This document shows, one piece after another, positions 33,801 to 41,747 of a DNA stretch of 46,075 nucleotides. The translations under genes and the position numbers were made by a program. Positions within the stretch are counted from its first letter, which is position 1, and every line of letters starts with the position of its first letter. Below the pieces are notes generated by a model. It searched no databases, had not been told where the DNA came from, and was given only the letters and a program-made list of their open reading frames with translations. The DNA comes from CAZSAT01 sp964604675 (lineage in GTDB: Bacteria; Myxococcota_A; UBA796; CAJQPC01): the NCBI GenBank assembly GCA_964604675.1, contig CAZSAT010000052.1, positions 1 through 46,075 of the forward strand, read 5' to 3'.

Positions 33801-34311
33801 CGACCTTGACCATCCCGCGCACGTCGATGAGCACGTTGGCGGGCTTCAGGTCGCGGTGCACGAGGTTCGCCGACGCGAAGTTGGTGACCTCGAGATCGTG
33901 GGCGCTCGCGAGCCCCATCGCCACCTGCTGCACCACGTCGAGCGCCGGGTCGATGGGGAGCGGCAGCCGGAAGTCCATCAGTCCCGACAGCGGCACGCCC
34001 TCCACCAGCTCCATCGCGATGTAGAGCTGCTCCTCGACCTCGCCGAAGTCGTAGACATCGACGATGTTGGGGTGGCGGAGGAGCCCGCCCACCCGCGCTT
34101 CCCGGATGAGCATGTCGCGCGACGCACGACCGCTCATCGCGTCGTTGCGGATGAGCTTGAGCGCCACCGGCTTCCGGAACCCCGCCGGTCCCTGCAGCTC
34201 GGCGCGGAACACCCGCCCCATCGCGCCCTCGCCCACCAGGGCCGTGAGCTCGTAGCGCCCCAGCTTCAGCGGCAGGTCGTGCGCGGTCAGGGACTCGATG
34301 CGGCTGGTCAC
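30784..34311 (-). CDS. Ser/Thr protein kinase fused to STAND-type ATPase and TPR array
   Basis: A 1175-residue multidomain signalling protein. Residues 20-295 are a eukaryotic-type kinase with GEGAMG (28-33), VALK (Lys52), HRDLKPAN (152-159), ADFGV (171-175) and MSPEQA in place of APE. Residues 350-640 are an NB-ARC/STAND-like ATPase: Walker A GPVGCGKTA (379-387), Walker B VLVVLDGVD and sensor VTARQPVG. From about 660 to the end are many TPR repeats. No transmembrane segment is visible, so it is cytoplasmic. The family couples ligand-driven assembly to phosphorylation. The GTG start at 34311 shares GTGA with the methyltransferase stop. It overlaps a convergent gene by 28 bp. Confidence 0.92.
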   Translation of the reverse strand: MTSRIESLTAHDLPLKLGRYELTALVGEGAMGRVFRAELQGPAGFRKPVALKLIRNDAMSGRASRDMLIREARVGGLLRHPNIVDVYDFGEVEEQLYIAMELVEGVPLSGLMDFRLPLPIDPALDVVQQVAMGLASAHDLEVTNFASANLVHRDLKPANVLIDVRGMVKVADFGVAQFRDSAYSERSIWGTPPFMSPEQARGEGLDGRSDLFSLGSILFELVCGDRLFPGSDHLEVFPKLQAVEDLIAAREIHSAMEEHAEGLGDVLERCIRFDPELRFADAHELWAALERVRRRVPNGPPLRVLVEECLAFIPQEEHTVTSYEPSWSVEIDSEAGGGTWAGDKDNNLPVGADPFVGRQGELHSLTRLVERARVVTVSGPVGCGKTALARAFCEDARGASFQETWWCALSDEAEPAAISRVLAEVLGVPPGATADHAVVGGRVAQALSSRSGVLVVLDGVDRLIGHLGPVVQGWLDGSDVHVLVTARQPVGAPGEQVLRLGPLSTKEAVELLRARSPVELPESRLRDVAERVDRLPVALEVAAGLLGESGSDTLVARLGSLTDGDLRRGLDSAWGLLGPWERRVLVQLSLFRGGFGYPDYRRVVAVEGVDDPDLLARVLETLLEKSLVRTVARQPEPRFEMLRTLREYLSGHRLQVLGANQAAELRRRYVACFARLGTEVHQLRLWGLQSATALAELRRERGNLLTATRFALDDADFDAALLCARALCWDALAHGLPPGLDQLIEELRGTPDLPAIGSARLLLALGPLLAQDGRDELAREALLEGMALAVQTEARREAGWLRIELAVLEIKRARLEEARDHVEAAHGLSRAIRDRHLEARALRTAALLQTRYGKHEGAERHLSAALTLTRSLGFKSLEARVLDLMGVTALRRGELDRAVHLMQRALAGARELGDRSLEVRELRNLGIVYFRQHRIARARRAMEKAVALANSHGLAGAYDFCLSLGELALEDGRLDEAARHLHEAESLARSQDLPDQLAIVLNDIGLLNVERGRFEAARRALREAEVVIAPTGLRELLVIVLLTRAELELRAGALPDVSRKLEPALALARAVRSPRLEGVALGVQGELAIARGRPKDAARFLDEALDHLAAGDLGAWNDARVRRARVHLLVGEVEEAERHLGEVEGLVDAHGLGPDALIRRKLRAARAQLSTNTGT

Positions 34312-35333
34312 GGCCACAGTGTCTTCGCTGGAGTCGCGAAGCGCCAGTCCAGGAGCCCGTTGCGGACCACCGCGCCGGGAGCGAGCAGCTCCAGGGAACG
34401 CTCCTGGGACGTGACGACCGGCGTGTCGTGCGGTGTGTTGTGGTGCTTCGGCGGCGAGCTCCTCCCGGCGACGAAGTCGGCGTGCGCCCGCAGCCGCGCG
34501 CTGTGCCAGGCCCGACCGGCGCGCGGAGCGTCCACCAGGCTGGCGGCCACGTGTTCGACGAGGCTCTCGTCGCAGTCGACCCCCACCGCGTGCCGACCCT
34601 GCATCCCTGCGGCGAGCAGGGTGGTGCCGGTGCCCGCGAAGGGATCGAGGACCGTGTCCTCCTGGCAGCTGTACATGGCCACCAGACGTGCCGGGAGCTC
34701 CAGGGGAAAGGCGGCACTGCGGGTCCGCGTGGCCCGATCGAGGCCCTGGGGAACACCGGTCAGCCCGGACCAGAGGTCGGAGAACCACACGTTCCGCTCC
34801 TCCCAGAAGAAGGCGCTGCGTCGGCGGCGGGGCTTGTCGGCGGCCGCAAAGCTCCGCTTGTCGCCCTTGCGCAGCACCAGGATCGCCTCCTGTTCGTAGG
34901 TCACGTAGGCGCCGGCCGGCAGCATGCCGGAGCCCATGAACTTGTTCGGAGCGTTGGTCGGCTTGCGCCAGCTGATGCCGGGCAGCGAGAGGAAGCCGGC
35001 GCGCCCTGCCCCGAGGGTGGCGCGCGCCCGGTTGGGCCAGAGCTGGAAGCGCTTGTCGATCGTGCGCGTGGCGTCGCCGAGGTTGACGCAAGCCAGACCG
35101 CCCGGGACCAGCACCCGGTGCAGCTCCTGCCAGACCTGATCGAGGACCGCATGCATGGCTTCGAACGCGGCCTCGGCCCCCCTCTCGAGTCCGCACGCCG
35201 GGTCCAGGCCAGCGAAGACCTCGTCCCACATGGCGATCATCGGGTACGGCGGTGAGGTCACGACCAGGTGCACGCTGGCGTCGTCGAGCGGCAGCTCGCG
35301 GGCGTCGGCGAGGTGCAGGCGGGCGGTCGTCAT
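34308..35333 (-). CDS. Orphan site-specific DNA methyltransferase (N4-cytosine/N6-adenine, beta class)
   Basis: A 341-residue SAM-dependent DNA methyltransferase. The catalytic motif IV TSPPYP comes first (about residue 25) and the SAM-binding motif I DPFAGTGTTLLAA comes late (about 245), the beta-class order. SPPY is most common in N4-cytosine enzymes. Between them is a variable region with WRKPTNAPNKF that should hold the recognition elements. No restriction endonuclease is nearby, so it may be regulatory or protective. The ATG at 35333 is ten bases after the TetR stop. It is coupled by GTGA to the downstream kinase, an unusual operon partner. Confidence 0.88.
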   Translation of the reverse strand: MTTARLHLADARELPLDDASVHLVVTSPPYPMIAMWDEVFAGLDPACGLERGAEAAFEAMHAVLDQVWQELHRVLVPGGLACVNLGDATRTIDKRFQLWPNRARATLGAGRAGFLSLPGISWRKPTNAPNKFMGSGMLPAGAYVTYEQEAILVLRKGDKRSFAAADKPRRRRSAFFWEERNVWFSDLWSGLTGVPQGLDRATRTRSAAFPLELPARLVAMYSCQEDTVLDPFAGTGTTLLAAGMQGRHAVGVDCDESLVEHVAASLVDAPRAGRAWHSARLRAHADFVAGRSSPPKHHNTPHDTPVVTSQERSLELLAPGAVVRNGLLDWRFATPAKTLWP

Positions 35334-35343
35334 CACGGGGTGG

Positions 35344-35925
35344 CTAACCTCGCCGGCTCCCGAGACCGTTCGCCAACAGCTCCAGGGCCTCGCGCCCGAG
35401 CAGCGCCAGATCTTCGACTCCGCCCCCGCCATACCAGCGGCGGAGCGTGGCGCGCAGGGTGCCCATCACCGCGGCCGCTGCGATGCGCGCGTGGCCTGGC
35501 GCGAGCCCGTCGGTCTCCATCGCGTGCACCATGCGCCGCTCCCAGTCCACGTCGAGCTCGATCTGGCGGGCGATGAGCGCGGCCGAGGTCACCAGCACCC
35601 GGTGCTGGGCCACCAGCTCGTCGCGGTGGGCGGCCCACACCGGCACCATGCGACCGAGCGCGTCGGCCAGGCGCTCGAAGCCCCACTCGTGGGAGCCCGC
35701 CAGCGCAGCGTCGAAGGCGTCGAGGAACTCGGCGTGGCGCGGGAAGACCACGCCATCCTTCTGGGGGAAGTAGCGAAAGAAGGTCCGCCGGCTCACCCCG
35801 GCGGCGGCGGCGATGGCCTCCGCCCGAACCTGGTCGTAGCCGTGTTCCGCGAACAGCCGCATCGCAGAGGTGACGATCGCGCGCCGCTTCGCCTGCTTCT
35901 TGCGATCCCTCAGCGAGGTCGTCAT
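35344..35925 (-). CDS. TetR family transcriptional regulator
   Basis: A 193-residue one-component regulator. The N-terminal helix-turn-helix is clear: RRAIVTSAMRLFAEHGYDQV, AEAIAAAAGVSRRTFFRYFP and KDGVVFPRHAEF. The C-terminal ligand-binding domain (about 60-185) is helical and not assignable. The start at ATG 35925 is chosen; longer readings include a non-helical stretch overlapping the divergent gene. Only 11 bp separate its ATG from the ATG of the START-like gene at 35937, so autoregulation would cover both. First of three genes (TetR, methyltransferase, kinase) on the strand. Confidence 0.88.
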   Translation of the reverse strand: MTTSLRDRKKQAKRRAIVTSAMRLFAEHGYDQVRAEAIAAAAGVSRRTFFRYFPQKDGVVFPRHAEFLDAFDAALAGSHEWGFERLADALGRMVPVWAAHRDELVAQHRVLVTSAALIARQIELDVDWERRMVHAMETDGLAPGHARIAAAAVMGTLRATLRRWYGGGGVEDLALLGREALELLANGLGSRRG

Positions 35926-35936
35926 CCTGCCCGCCC

Positions 35937-36569
35937 ATGTTGTGGTCCCTGCTCGCACTCGCCTCGCCCCCGCCCCCAGGCCTCTTCGCCGAAGGCGGGT
36001 GGAGTCCCCACAACGAGCGGCACGGCGTCACCGTGCAGGCGAAGGTGCTGGACGGGCGCGGCCGAACCGCCTTCCGGGGCATCTACCCCCTGCCCGACGA
36101 CGTCGACCTCGAGACCCTGTTCGCCGTCATCAACGACATCGAAGGCGCGGTGAACATCGGCGACCGGCTCGAGGAGAGCCGGCTCTTGTCCTCGGGCCCT
36201 TCCGGCATCGCCTTCTACCAGGTGCTCAGGGACCCGTTGGGTCCCGTGGCCGCGCGCTGGTGGCTCAACACCGCCCAGGTGGAGCGCGACCTGGACGGTG
36301 TGGTCGGTCACCACCGGCGCACCTGGCAGTCGGCGGACGCCGACACCTGGCTCGAAGCACGCGCCGACATCCAGGCGCGCTACCCCGACGCCGTGGAAGT
36401 GGGAGGGACCTGGGGCGCGTGGGAGGTCGTTCCAGCCACACGCACCCTCATCTACACCACGCTCACCGACCCCGGCGGCAAGGTGCCCGACGCCCTCTAC
36501 ACCACCGTCAGCGGGCGCACCCTGCCCGACAACATGCTGGACTTCGTGCAGACGGCGCGTGACAAGTGA
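35937..36569 (+). CDS. Exported START/SRPBCC-like protein
   Basis: A 210-residue protein with a short signal-like N terminus (MLWSLLALASPPPPG). The following domain has the pattern of START-like lipid-binding proteins: VTVQAKVLDGRGRTAFRG, LETLFAVINDIEGA, GIAFYQVLRDPLGPV and a long C-terminal helix with LPDNMLDFVQTARDK. Bacterial homologues are periplasmic with unknown ligand. Divergent from TetR by 11 bp and probably controlled by it. It ends 38 bp before the TPP enzyme gene, which has its own promoter-like sequence. Confidence 0.68.
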   Translation: MLWSLLALASPPPPGLFAEGGWSPHNERHGVTVQAKVLDGRGRTAFRGIYPLPDDVDLETLFAVINDIEGAVNIGDRLEESRLLSSGPSGIAFYQVLRDPLGPVAARWWLNTAQVERDLDGVVGHHRRTWQSADADTWLEARADIQARYPDAVEVGGTWGAWEVVPATRTLIYTTLTDPGGKVPDALYTTVSGRTLPDNMLDFVQTARDK

Positions 36570-36579
36570 CACTCGGTGC

Positions 36580-36602
36580 CATAATACATGGGAGCAAGGA
36601 GG
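36580..36602 (+). promoter_or_regulatory. Promoter (-10 CATAAT) and strong Shine-Dalgarno of the TPP enzyme gene
   Basis: CATAAT (36580-36585) is the best -10-like hexamer in the window. AAGGAGG (36596-36602) lies four bases before the ATG at 36607, a full anti-SD match. It is a conventional leadered gene, in contrast to the leaderless pattern elsewhere. Confidence 0.55.
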
Positions 36603-36606
36603 TCCC

Positions 36607-38349
36607 ATGGACGGTGGCACCCGCGTGGCGGAAGTCTTCCAGGCGCAAGGCGTGGAGTTCCTGTTCACCCTCTGCGGCGGACACATCTCGCCCATCGCCG
36701 TGGAGGCCAAGAAGCGCGGCGTGCGCATCATCGACGTGCGCCACGAGGTCAACGCGGTCTTCGCCGCCGACGCGGTCGCCCGGCTGACCGGGAAGCCGGG
36801 AGTGGCGGCGGTCACCGCCGGCCCTGGGGTCACCAACACCATCACGGCGATCAAGAACGCCCAGCTGGCGCAGTCGCCGCTCGTGCTGATCGGCGGCGCG
36901 ACGGCGACCATCCTCCGCGGGCGCGGCAGCCTGCAGGACATCGACCAGCTCGCCCTGATCGAGCCCCACGTCAAGCTCGCGCTCCGGCCCGACACCCTCC
37001 GGGAGGTCGTCCCCGCCCTCGAGAAGGCCTTCGCGGTCGCGCAGGAGGGTGTGCCCGGCCCCGTCTTCGTCGAGCTCGCCGTGGACCTGCTCTACGACGA
37101 GAGCGTGGTCCGCGAGTGGTACGGCAAGACCGTCGACAAGCCCGACAAGACCGTGGTGGAGAAGGCGCAGGCCTTCTACATCAAGCGGCACCTCGACAAG
37201 ACCTTCTCCGGCCCCAAGGGCGCGCGCATCGGCGGCGCCGGCGGCCACTCCCCCACCGACCCGCCCAGGGGACAGGTCAAGCGCGCCGCCCAGATGCTGA
37301 TGAGCGCCGACCGGCCGGTCATGGTCATCGGCAGCCAGGCCACCCTCCGCGCCCCCCACATCCAGGACCTCGTGGCGGCGGTCGAGCGGATCGGCGTGCC
37401 CACGTACTGCTCGGGCATGTCCCGCGGTCTGCTCGGAAAGGGCCACGCGCTGCAGCTGCGGCACAAGCGCCGGATGGCGCTGAAGGAGGCCGACGTGGTG
37501 GTGCTCGTGGGCGTGCCCTGCGACTTCCGGCTCGACTACGGCTCCCACGTGGCCCGCGCCAAGGTCATCGGCATCAACCTCTCCGACGACGACCTCAAGA
37601 AGAACCGTCGCCCCAACCTCGGCATCCTGGCGGACCCGCACACCACGCTCTGCGCCATCGCCGCGGGCATGGAGCAGGCGCCCGCCCGGGAGAGCTGGTG
37701 GAGCACCCTGCGCGAGCGCGACGCCGCACGGAACACCGAGATCGCGGACATGGCCGCCACGCAGGCAGTCACGCGTCACGGCCCCGGCATCAACCCGCTG
37801 GCCCTCTGCATGGAGCTCGAGGAGCAGCTGGCCGACGACAGCGTGCTGATCGGGGACGGCGGCGACTTCGTGGCCACGGCCGCCTACACCGTGTCCCCCC
37901 GCGGTCCGCTGTCCTGGCTGGACCCCGGCGTGTTCGGCACCCTCGGCGTGGGCGCGGGCTTCGCGCTGGGTGCCAAGCTCGTCCGGCCCGACGCCGACGT
38001 GTGGCTGATCTACGGAGATGGCGCCGCGGGCTTTTCGATGCTCGAGTTCGACACCTTCGCACGCCATGGGCTCGGCGTGATGGCGCTTATCGGCAACGAC
38101 GCGGGATGGACGCAGATCCAACGGGACCAGGTCCCCATCCTCGGCGACGATGTCGCCACCGTGCTCGCCTACACCAACTACCACGTCATCGCCGAAGGCT
38201 GTGGCGGCAAGGGGCTCGTGGTGCGCGACCCCGACGAGGTGCCCTCGACCCTCGAGCAGGCGATCGAGCTGTCGCGCGCCGGGCACCCGGTCTGCGTCAA
38301 CGCCATCATCGGCAGCACCGACTTCCGAAAGGGATCGATCTCGATGTGA
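36607..38349 (+). CDS. Thiamine-diphosphate enzyme, acetolactate synthase-like (ILVBL/oxalyl-CoA decarboxylase group)
   Basis: A 580-residue ThDP-dependent enzyme. The N-terminal PYR domain has CGGHISPI and RHEVNAVFAADAVARLTG with the ThDP-activating Glu. The central domain starts near ADRPVMVIGSQATLR. The C-terminal PP domain has the ThDP/Mg motif GDGAAGFSMLEFDTF ending LIGNDAGW. It resembles the acetolactate-synthase-like ILVBL branch (2-hydroxyacyl-CoA lyase in eukaryotes) more than IlvB, because no IlvN regulatory subunit is adjacent. A 2-hydroxyacyl-CoA lyase or related carboligase is the likeliest role. Start fixed by AAGGAGG. Longer upstream readings run into the START-like gene and were discarded. 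Confidence 0.88.
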   Translation: MDGGTRVAEVFQAQGVEFLFTLCGGHISPIAVEAKKRGVRIIDVRHEVNAVFAADAVARLTGKPGVAAVTAGPGVTNTITAIKNAQLAQSPLVLIGGATATILRGRGSLQDIDQLALIEPHVKLALRPDTLREVVPALEKAFAVAQEGVPGPVFVELAVDLLYDESVVREWYGKTVDKPDKTVVEKAQAFYIKRHLDKTFSGPKGARIGGAGGHSPTDPPRGQVKRAAQMLMSADRPVMVIGSQATLRAPHIQDLVAAVERIGVPTYCSGMSRGLLGKGHALQLRHKRRMALKEADVVVLVGVPCDFRLDYGSHVARAKVIGINLSDDDLKKNRRPNLGILADPHTTLCAIAAGMEQAPARESWWSTLRERDAARNTEIADMAATQAVTRHGPGINPLALCMELEEQLADDSVLIGDGGDFVATAAYTVSPRGPLSWLDPGVFGTLGVGAGFALGAKLVRPDADVWLIYGDGAAGFSMLEFDTFARHGLGVMALIGNDAGWTQIQRDQVPILGDDVATVLAYTNYHVIAEGCGGKGLVVRDPDEVPSTLEQAIELSRAGHPVCVNAIIGSTDFRKGSISM

Positions 38350-38413
38350 TGCGGGTTCGCACACGCTGCGGAGCCGCGCGAAGCGAGACATTCTGGTCGC
38401 GTTAGGAGGGTAG

Positions 38414-39385
38414 ATGTCCCACGCGCTCGCCCTCGACAGCCACACGCTCGCGCTCGACCTGCATGCGCTGCTGCGCGACCTGGACCCCGGCCGCTTCAAG
38501 GCCGACTTCGAGGAGCCGCTGCGCGAACGCCTCGCCGAGCTGGAAGACCGTCTGGCCGAGCTCACCGCGATGTCGGCGCCCGACTTCGTCGCCGCACTCC
38601 AGCTGCATGCCCATGGCCTCTCGGTCACCCTGCGCGAACACGCCCCGGACCCGGAGCTGAAGGCCGCCGAGCTGCGCGCCGCGTGGCAGCAGCTCCGAAC
38701 AGAGCTCACCCCCCGCTACGAAGCGTTGGCCAAGGCGCTGGCCGCGTACGACATCCACGTGCCGGCCCTCCGGCCGACCAACGTGCGCCGAAGCGTGTTC
38801 CACATCGCCAGCGGCCTCTTCGCCGTGGGCCTCATCGAGTTCGTGCTCACCCCCGGACAGCTCGCCATCGTCGGCGGCGCGTTCATGGTGCTCGCGTGGA
38901 GCATGGAGGCGGGGCGTCGGCTTCACCCGAAGGTGGCCGACCTGATCATGCTCGTGTTCGCGCCCGTCGCGCACCCGCACGAGTACCACCGGGTCAACTC
39001 CGCGACCTGGTACAGCACGGCCCTCTTCCTCCTCGGCTGCGCGGGCTCCACGGTGCTCGCAGCCCTCGGCGTGATCGTGCTCGGCTTCGCCGACCCGGTC
39101 GCCGGCTTCATCGGTCGCAGGTGGGGGCGCACCCTGCTCATCAACGGCCGCACCCTGGAAGGCACGCTCGCCTTCGTCTCCGTGGGTGCCTTGGCCGCCC
39201 TGGTCACCTTGCTGGTCTTTCACCCCGGCCTGGGCGCGCCCGCCATCGTGGCGATGTCCCTGGCGGGTGCGGTGACCGGCGGGCTGGCCGAGCTGGTCAG
39301 CCGGCGCATCGACGACAACCTCTCCATCCCGCTGGCCACTGCCGCGGGCGCCGGCGTGGTGGCCGTGTGGCTCGGCGTCCTGTGA
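38414..39385 (+). CDS. CTP-dependent lipid kinase (dolichol kinase/DGK1-like) membrane protein
   Basis: A 323-residue inner-membrane protein. The N-terminal 115 residues are helical and soluble (AELEDRLAELTAM). The rest has about seven hydrophobic segments with the CTP-transferase/dolichol kinase signatures HIASGLFAVGLIEF, SMEAGRRLHPKV, LVFAPVAHPHEYHRVNSAT and GFADPVAGFIGRRWGR, then NGRTLEGTLAF and ELVSRRIDDNLSIPL. Relatives phosphorylate diacylglycerol, dolichol or phytol with CTP. GGAGG about five bases before the ATG supports the start. The stop overlaps the next small gene as GTGA, beginning a chain of four or five coupled genes. Confidence 0.87.
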   Translation: MSHALALDSHTLALDLHALLRDLDPGRFKADFEEPLRERLAELEDRLAELTAMSAPDFVAALQLHAHGLSVTLREHAPDPELKAAELRAAWQQLRTELTPRYEALAKALAAYDIHVPALRPTNVRRSVFHIASGLFAVGLIEFVLTPGQLAIVGGAFMVLAWSMEAGRRLHPKVADLIMLVFAPVAHPHEYHRVNSATWYSTALFLLGCAGSTVLAALGVIVLGFADPVAGFIGRRWGRTLLINGRTLEGTLAFVSVGALAALVTLLVFHPGLGAPAIVAMSLAGAVTGGLAELVSRRIDDNLSIPLATAAGAGVVAVWLGVL

Positions 39386-39552
39386 AGCTGGGCGAGGCCT
39401 ACCCCGTCGACCGCGGGTGGCGACGCGCGCTTCGACGCGCCAAGCAGTTCCTCCGCGACCCCGCCGCCTGGAGCGCCGAGCACTACCGCCACAAGCACAG
39501 CTACGACTGCGTGGCGGTTCGGCAGGACCAGTGGGCGCAGCGCGAGGAGTGA
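39382..39552 (+). CDS. Small hypothetical protein in the lipid-kinase operon
   Basis: A 56-residue basic protein (several Arg/Lys, RAKQFLRDPAAWSAEHY in the middle). No family recognised. Supported by two stop-start overlaps: its GTG shares GTGA with the upstream stop, and its own stop shares GTGA with the hydrolase start. Chance ORFs rarely fit both. Confidence 0.6.
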   Translation: MKLGEAYPVDRGWRRALRRAKQFLRDPAAWSAEHYRHKHSYDCVAVRQDQWAQREE

Positions 39553-40340
39553 GCACCCTCGCCCACCGCGTGGTCGGCGGAGGCCCGCGCACCGCCTATG
39601 TCCTCCACGGCATCCTCGGTGCCGGCCGCAACTGGCTTGGCATGGTGCGGCGCATGCACGCGCGCTGGGCCGGCTGGCGCTTCGTGCTGGTCGATCAGCG
39701 CTGCCACGGCGAGAGCCGGGACCGCCCGGGCCCACACACCCTGGAAGCATGCGTCGACGACCTCCTCGCGCTCACCGCGGTCGCCGGCGCCCCCCAGCTG
39801 GTGGTCGGTCACTCCTTCGGCGGCAAGGTGGCGCTCTGCTACGGACGCCGCGGACACGCCGAGCTGGAGCAGGTCTGGTCGCTCGATGCGCTGCCCAGCG
39901 CCGGCACACCCCAGGATGCCGACGAGGTGGCCCGCGTGATCCGCGCCTTGCGCAGCGTGCCCCAACCTCTGAGCACGCGCGCCGAGCTGCTCCGCTTGCT
40001 GGCGGCCGATGGCTTCGCGCCGAACATCGGCGCCTGGATGACCACGAACCTGCGCCGCGTCGACAGCGGGCTGATCTGGCGCTTCGACCTCGACGGCGTG
40101 GAAGAGCTGCTCGCCGACTACTTCCGTGTGGATCTGTGGCGGTGGATGGACCACGCCGAGGTGGAGGTGCACCTGCTCCAGGCCGCCGGAAGCGACCGCT
40201 GGCGACCCGAGGTCATGGCGCGGCTCGCCGCCACCGGGCCCGCCGTGCGGCATCATCGCCTGGAAGACGCCGGGCACTGGGTCCACGTCGACAACCCCGA
40301 TGGTCTCCTGGACCTGTTGGACGAGGGCTTCGCCAGATGA
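39549..40340 (+). CDS. Alpha/beta hydrolase (YbfF-like)
   Basis: A 263-residue cytoplasmic esterase-type hydrolase. Seen: YVLHGILGAGRNW (oxyanion hole), VDQRCHGES, the nucleophile elbow GHSFGGKVAL, SLDALPSA and the C-terminal His in EDAGHWVHVDNP. This pattern fits the YbfF/BioH-like esterases that act on small acyl esters. The GTG start overlaps the preceding stop as GTGA, and the stop overlaps the next gene as ATGA. Longer frame extensions upstream were rejected because they cross the previous genes. Confidence 0.87.
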   Translation: MSTLAHRVVGGGPRTAYVLHGILGAGRNWLGMVRRMHARWAGWRFVLVDQRCHGESRDRPGPHTLEACVDDLLALTAVAGAPQLVVGHSFGGKVALCYGRRGHAELEQVWSLDALPSAGTPQDADEVARVIRALRSVPQPLSTRAELLRLLAADGFAPNIGAWMTTNLRRVDSGLIWRFDLDGVEELLADYFRVDLWRWMDHAEVEVHLLQAAGSDRWRPEVMARLAATGPAVRHHRLEDAGHWVHVDNPDGLLDLLDEGFAR

Positions 40341-41119
40341 CCCCCACCCGCGTGCTCCCCGGCATCGGCAAGGCCGTGCCCCCACTCGGACTGGCTCCCA
40401 ACTACGGCTTGGATGCGGCCGGGGTGCGGGAAGCGCTGGAGCGGCTCCACTACGTGTTCTGGACCCCCAGTCCGGGGCGCATGGCTCGTGCGGCTGCGCC
40501 GCTGCGCGAGGCCCTCAAGGCCGATCGCGAACGCTACGTCATCGCGACGGGTCCGACCGTGGCCGTCACGGCCGGCAACGTGCGACGCACGGTCGAGCGT
40601 GCGCTCGAGAAGCTCGACACCGACTACGTCGACCTGTTCCAGCTGCACTGGCTCGGCGTCACGAGCGCGTGGATCGACGGCACCCTCGACGAGATGCAGA
40701 AGCTGAAGCAGGAAGGCAAGGTCAAGGCCCTCGGTGTGAGCATCCACGACCGCCCACGTGCCGGACGGTTGGCGTCGGACTCCCCCCTGGACATGCTGAT
40801 GATCCGCTACAACGCCGCCCACCCAGGAGCCGAGCGCGACATCTTCCCGCACCTCGACCGCAACAAGCGAGGCATCGTCGCCTACACCGCCACGCGGTGG
40901 GGAAAGTTGCTGAAGCGCCCCCGGGGCTGGTCGGGCGAGGTGCCCACGGCAGGCCACTGCTACCGCTTCTGCCTCGCCGACGAACACGTCGACGTGTGCC
41001 TCACCGGGCCGGGCAACACGTCGGAGCTGCGCGAGAACCTGGCCGCGCTCGAGCAGGGTCCCCTCTCGGAAGACGAGCTCACCTGGATGCGGGACTTCGG
41101 ACGTGTCGTCCACGGTTGA
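40337..41119 (+). CDS. Aldo/keto reductase-like protein with degenerate active site
   Basis: A 260-residue TIM-barrel protein of the aldo/keto reductase superfamily. ERALEKLDTDYVDLFQLHW and VKALGVSIHDRPRAG match the family core, and the His of the catalytic tetrad is kept in QLHW. The Lys normally found in the second strand motif (TK) is replaced (YVIATGP), and the DTAxxYG region reads HYVFWTPSP, so Asp, Tyr and Lys are not in place. It may not be an oxidoreductase. It is shorter than usual (about 300). ATG overlaps the hydrolase stop (ATGA); its end overlaps the RluA gene by 17 bp. Confidence 0.75.
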   Translation: MTPTRVLPGIGKAVPPLGLAPNYGLDAAGVREALERLHYVFWTPSPGRMARAAAPLREALKADRERYVIATGPTVAVTAGNVRRTVERALEKLDTDYVDLFQLHWLGVTSAWIDGTLDEMQKLKQEGKVKALGVSIHDRPRAGRLASDSPLDMLMIRYNAAHPGAERDIFPHLDRNKRGIVAYTATRWGKLLKRPRGWSGEVPTAGHCYRFCLADEHVDVCLTGPGNTSELRENLAALEQGPLSEDELTWMRDFGRVVHG

Positions 41120-41747
41120 GCCGAGGCTGATCGGGCACCACGAGGGCCTCTTCGCGGTCGACAAGCCCAGCGGATGGGTCGCGCACGCCGCGATGCCCGA
41201 CGAGGCCTTCGACGTGCTGGCCTGGGCACGCACCCAAGGGTTGCCGCGCGACCTGGCGCCGATCAACCGGCTCGACCGCGGCACGTCCGGCGTGCTGCTC
41301 TACGGCGACAGCCCGGAGCTCCGCGGCCACTTCGGCGCGCTCTTCGCGGCCGGCAAGGTGCGCAAGGACTACTTCGCGTTGGTCCACGGACGCGCCCGCC
41401 GCAAGGGCACCGTGAAGCGCCCCTTGCCCGAAGGTCGCACGCCCAAGCACGCGGTGACAACCTGGCGCCGCGTCGAGATCCTGGGCGGCTTCACCCTGTT
41501 GAGCGTGCACCCGCAGACCGGACGGAAGCACCAGATCCGGAGGCACCTGCAAGGAATCGGGCACCCCATCGTCGGCGACGATCGCTACCGACCCCGCCGC
41601 TTCCGCGCGGTACCAGCCTTCCCGGGTCGGCTGTGGCTGCATGCGGCGTACCTCGCGCTCCCCGGTGGCCTGCGCTTCGAGAGTCCCACGCCGCATGATC
41701 TCTACGAACACCTGGTGACCTTGCGCCGCGGCACCGCGCCCGACTGA
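41103..41747 (+). CDS. RluA-family RNA pseudouridine synthase (second copy)
   Basis: A 214-residue pseudouridine synthase. Seen: GLFAVDKPSGWVAH, the catalytic NRLDRGTSGVLLY (Asp), VRKDYFALVHG and TGRKHQIRRHLQGIGHPIVG. There is no S4 domain. It is a paralogue of the enzyme at 14018-14755 but clearly divergent in sequence and length. The GTG start lies within the aldo/keto reductase-like gene, overlapping by 17 bp, so it is the last gene of the operon that starts with the lipid kinase. Confidence 0.9.
   Translation: MSSTVEPRLIGHHEGLFAVDKPSGWVAHAAMPDEAFDVLAWARTQGLPRDLAPINRLDRGTSGVLLYGDSPELRGHFGALFAAGKVRKDYFALVHGRARRKGTVKRPLPEGRTPKHAVTTWRRVEILGGFTLLSVHPQTGRKHQIRRHLQGIGHPIVGDDRYRPRRFRAVPAFPGRLWLHAAYLALPGGLRFESPTPHDLYEHLVTLRRGTAPD

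Noticed and set aside
31366..34899. 1177-codon open frame on the plus strand opposite the kinase
   Set aside because: Shadow frame; the composition is typical of an antisense of TPR codons and it has no motifs.
34308..35333. A restriction-modification system
   Set aside because: Neighbours are a kinase and a TetR regulator; no endonuclease or specificity gene is present.
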